Assembly: GCA_958496175.1 (NCBI GenBank)
Contig: OY292280.1
Coordinates: 13,020,001-13,084,000, forward strand
Direction of reading: 5' to 3'
Origin: Sisyra terminalis
Taxonomy: Eukaryota; Arthropoda; Insecta; Neuroptera; Sisyridae
Length of the DNA stretch: 64,000 bases
Below are positions 62,992 to 64,000 of this stretch, piece by piece (positions within the stretch are counted from its first letter, which is position 1; each line of letters begins with the position of its first letter). The notes below the pieces were generated by a model. That model did not search any database, was not told where the DNA came from, and saw only the letters and a list, made by a program, of their open reading frames with translations. The translations under genes were made by a program, and so were the position numbers.

Positions 62992-64000
62992 CAAGCCAAT
63001 TTGGTGCAAGCGTTTTCACCTCCTTAATTTCCCAATTTAATTTTCCAAGGATCTAGTGAACCAATGCTTATGATTTTTTGCATAGTGGTTAAGGATGATT
63101 TAATTTATAATATGCAATTCAATTTTGGCGAAACAAAACATCCCTTATATCCTTTTTATGCACTCGAAAATTGTCCTTTTTGAAACTTTGAAACGATATT
63201 GCGGGTGTTCTTTTGCACACAGGATAAAAAATTTTTCACTCCACATCTCACGTAAGGACATTGTTTAATAATCCGTTGCGAAAATTAGCTGTTATAAGGA
63301 AAAGTCACCCCTCAAAAATGACCTTTTTTTCAAGCCAATTTGGTGCAAGCGTTTTCACCTCCTTAATTTCCCAATTTAATTTTCCAAGGATCTAGTGAAC
63401 CAATGCTTATGATTTTTTGCATAGTGGTTAAGGATGATTTAATTTATAATATGCAATTCAATTTTGGCGAAACAAAACATCCCTTATATCCTATTTATGC
63501 ACTCGAAAATTGTCCTTTTTGAAACTTTGAAACGATATTGCGGGTGTTCTTTTGCACACAGGATAAAAATTTTTTCACTCCACATCTCACGTAAGGACAT
63601 TGTTTAATAATCCGTTGCGAAAATTAGCTGTTATAAGGAAAAGTCACCCCTCAAAAATGACCTTTTTTTCAAGCCAATTTGGTGCAAGCGTTTTCACCTC
63701 CTTAATTTCCCAATTTAATTTTCTGAGGATCTAGTGAACTAATGCTTATGATTTTTTGCATAGTGGTTAAGGATGATTTAATTTATAATATGCAATTCAA
63801 TTTTGGCGAAACAAAGCATCCCTTATATCCTTTTTATGCACTCGAAAATTGTCCTTTTTGAAACTTTGAAACGATATTGCGGGTGTTCTTTTGCACACAG
63901 GATAAAAATTTTTTCACTCCACATCTCACGTAAGGACATTGTTTAATAATCCGTTGCGAAAATTAGCTGTTATAAGGAAAAGTCACCCCTCAAAAATGAC

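Larger units (their letters stand above)
21963..64000 (+). repeat. 339-bp satellite array, ~124 monomers, open at right edge
   Basis: The unit is exactly 339 bp: the landmark CAAGCCAATTTGG begins at 21973 and recurs at 21973 + 339n (22312, 22651, 32482, 42991, 54178, 63670 all checked). Copies are head to tail in one orientation and differ by a few substitutions each. No frame of 60 codons exists in any direction. The unit is not an obvious internal dimer, although 339 bp is close to two nucleosome repeats. The CENP-B box pattern is not present; only a CGGG half-match (TTGCGGGTG) occurs. Recurrent variants include GTGGATAAGG for GTGGTTAAGG, TTTATAATATG for TTTGTAATATG, CCTATTTATG for CCTTTTTATG, CCTAGG for CCAAGG, and shifts of the A/T boundary in an 11-bp A-then-T tract. 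The array runs off the window, so its real length is unknown. Confidence 0.97.

Noticed and set aside
21963..64000. CRISPR-like or protein-coding repeat array
   Set aside because: Units are contiguous with no spacers, every frame is closed by stops, and the surroundings are eukaryotic.

Overview
The window looks like AT-rich insect nuclear DNA. It contains spliced genes with short GT-AG introns, tRNA-derived SINE-like repeats, hAT-type and other inverted-repeat elements, and a very large satellite array. The one gene I can name confidently is the C-terminal part of trachealess, an arthropod bHLH-PAS transcription factor. The order of insect cannot be fixed from the sequence alone.

Layout. 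1-930 is non-coding, with a probable Helitron 3' end at 442-469. 932-2405 is a ~215-bp tandem repeat built on the motif TGTTCTGTTTTG and its inverse. 2424-5545 (minus) is a two-exon gene for a 726-aa DUF7869-type protein, probably of transposon origin; its first coding exon is only seven codons. 6592-7412 is a complete hAT-type foldback element with 8-bp target duplications. 8176-8560 is a duplicated segment with a hAT-like end. 8566-9085 is a second copy of the left tandem repeat, in direct orientation. 9962-12583 (plus) holds the last seven visible exons of trachealess, separated by introns of 52-115 bp; the exons for the bHLH domain and the start of PAS-A lie outside the window. 13700-17451 is a nest of small repeats: a 1.2-kb segment with 15-bp perfect inverted ends, three hairpin/MITE-like units and a tandem pair of tRNA-derived SINE-like copies. 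18684-20286 may be an element carrying tiny spliced reading frames. 20366-21962 holds decayed satellite monomers. From 21963 to the right edge (over 42 kb) the window is one head-to-tail satellite with an exact 339-bp unit, about 124 copies.

The most remarkable part is the satellite. Every copy start I checked across 42 kb sits in exact 339-bp register, so copies differ by substitutions and almost never by net insertion or deletion. Shared substitutions show that blocks of 6 to 20 monomers have been duplicated within the array, and that a distinct subfamily occurs only in the right-hand part. The array starts about 9.4 kb downstream of the trachealess stop codon. I find no protein-coding capacity inside it.

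The genes do not form a functional cluster. trachealess is a conserved developmental regulator, and everything else is repeat or probable mobile-element DNA that has accumulated around it.
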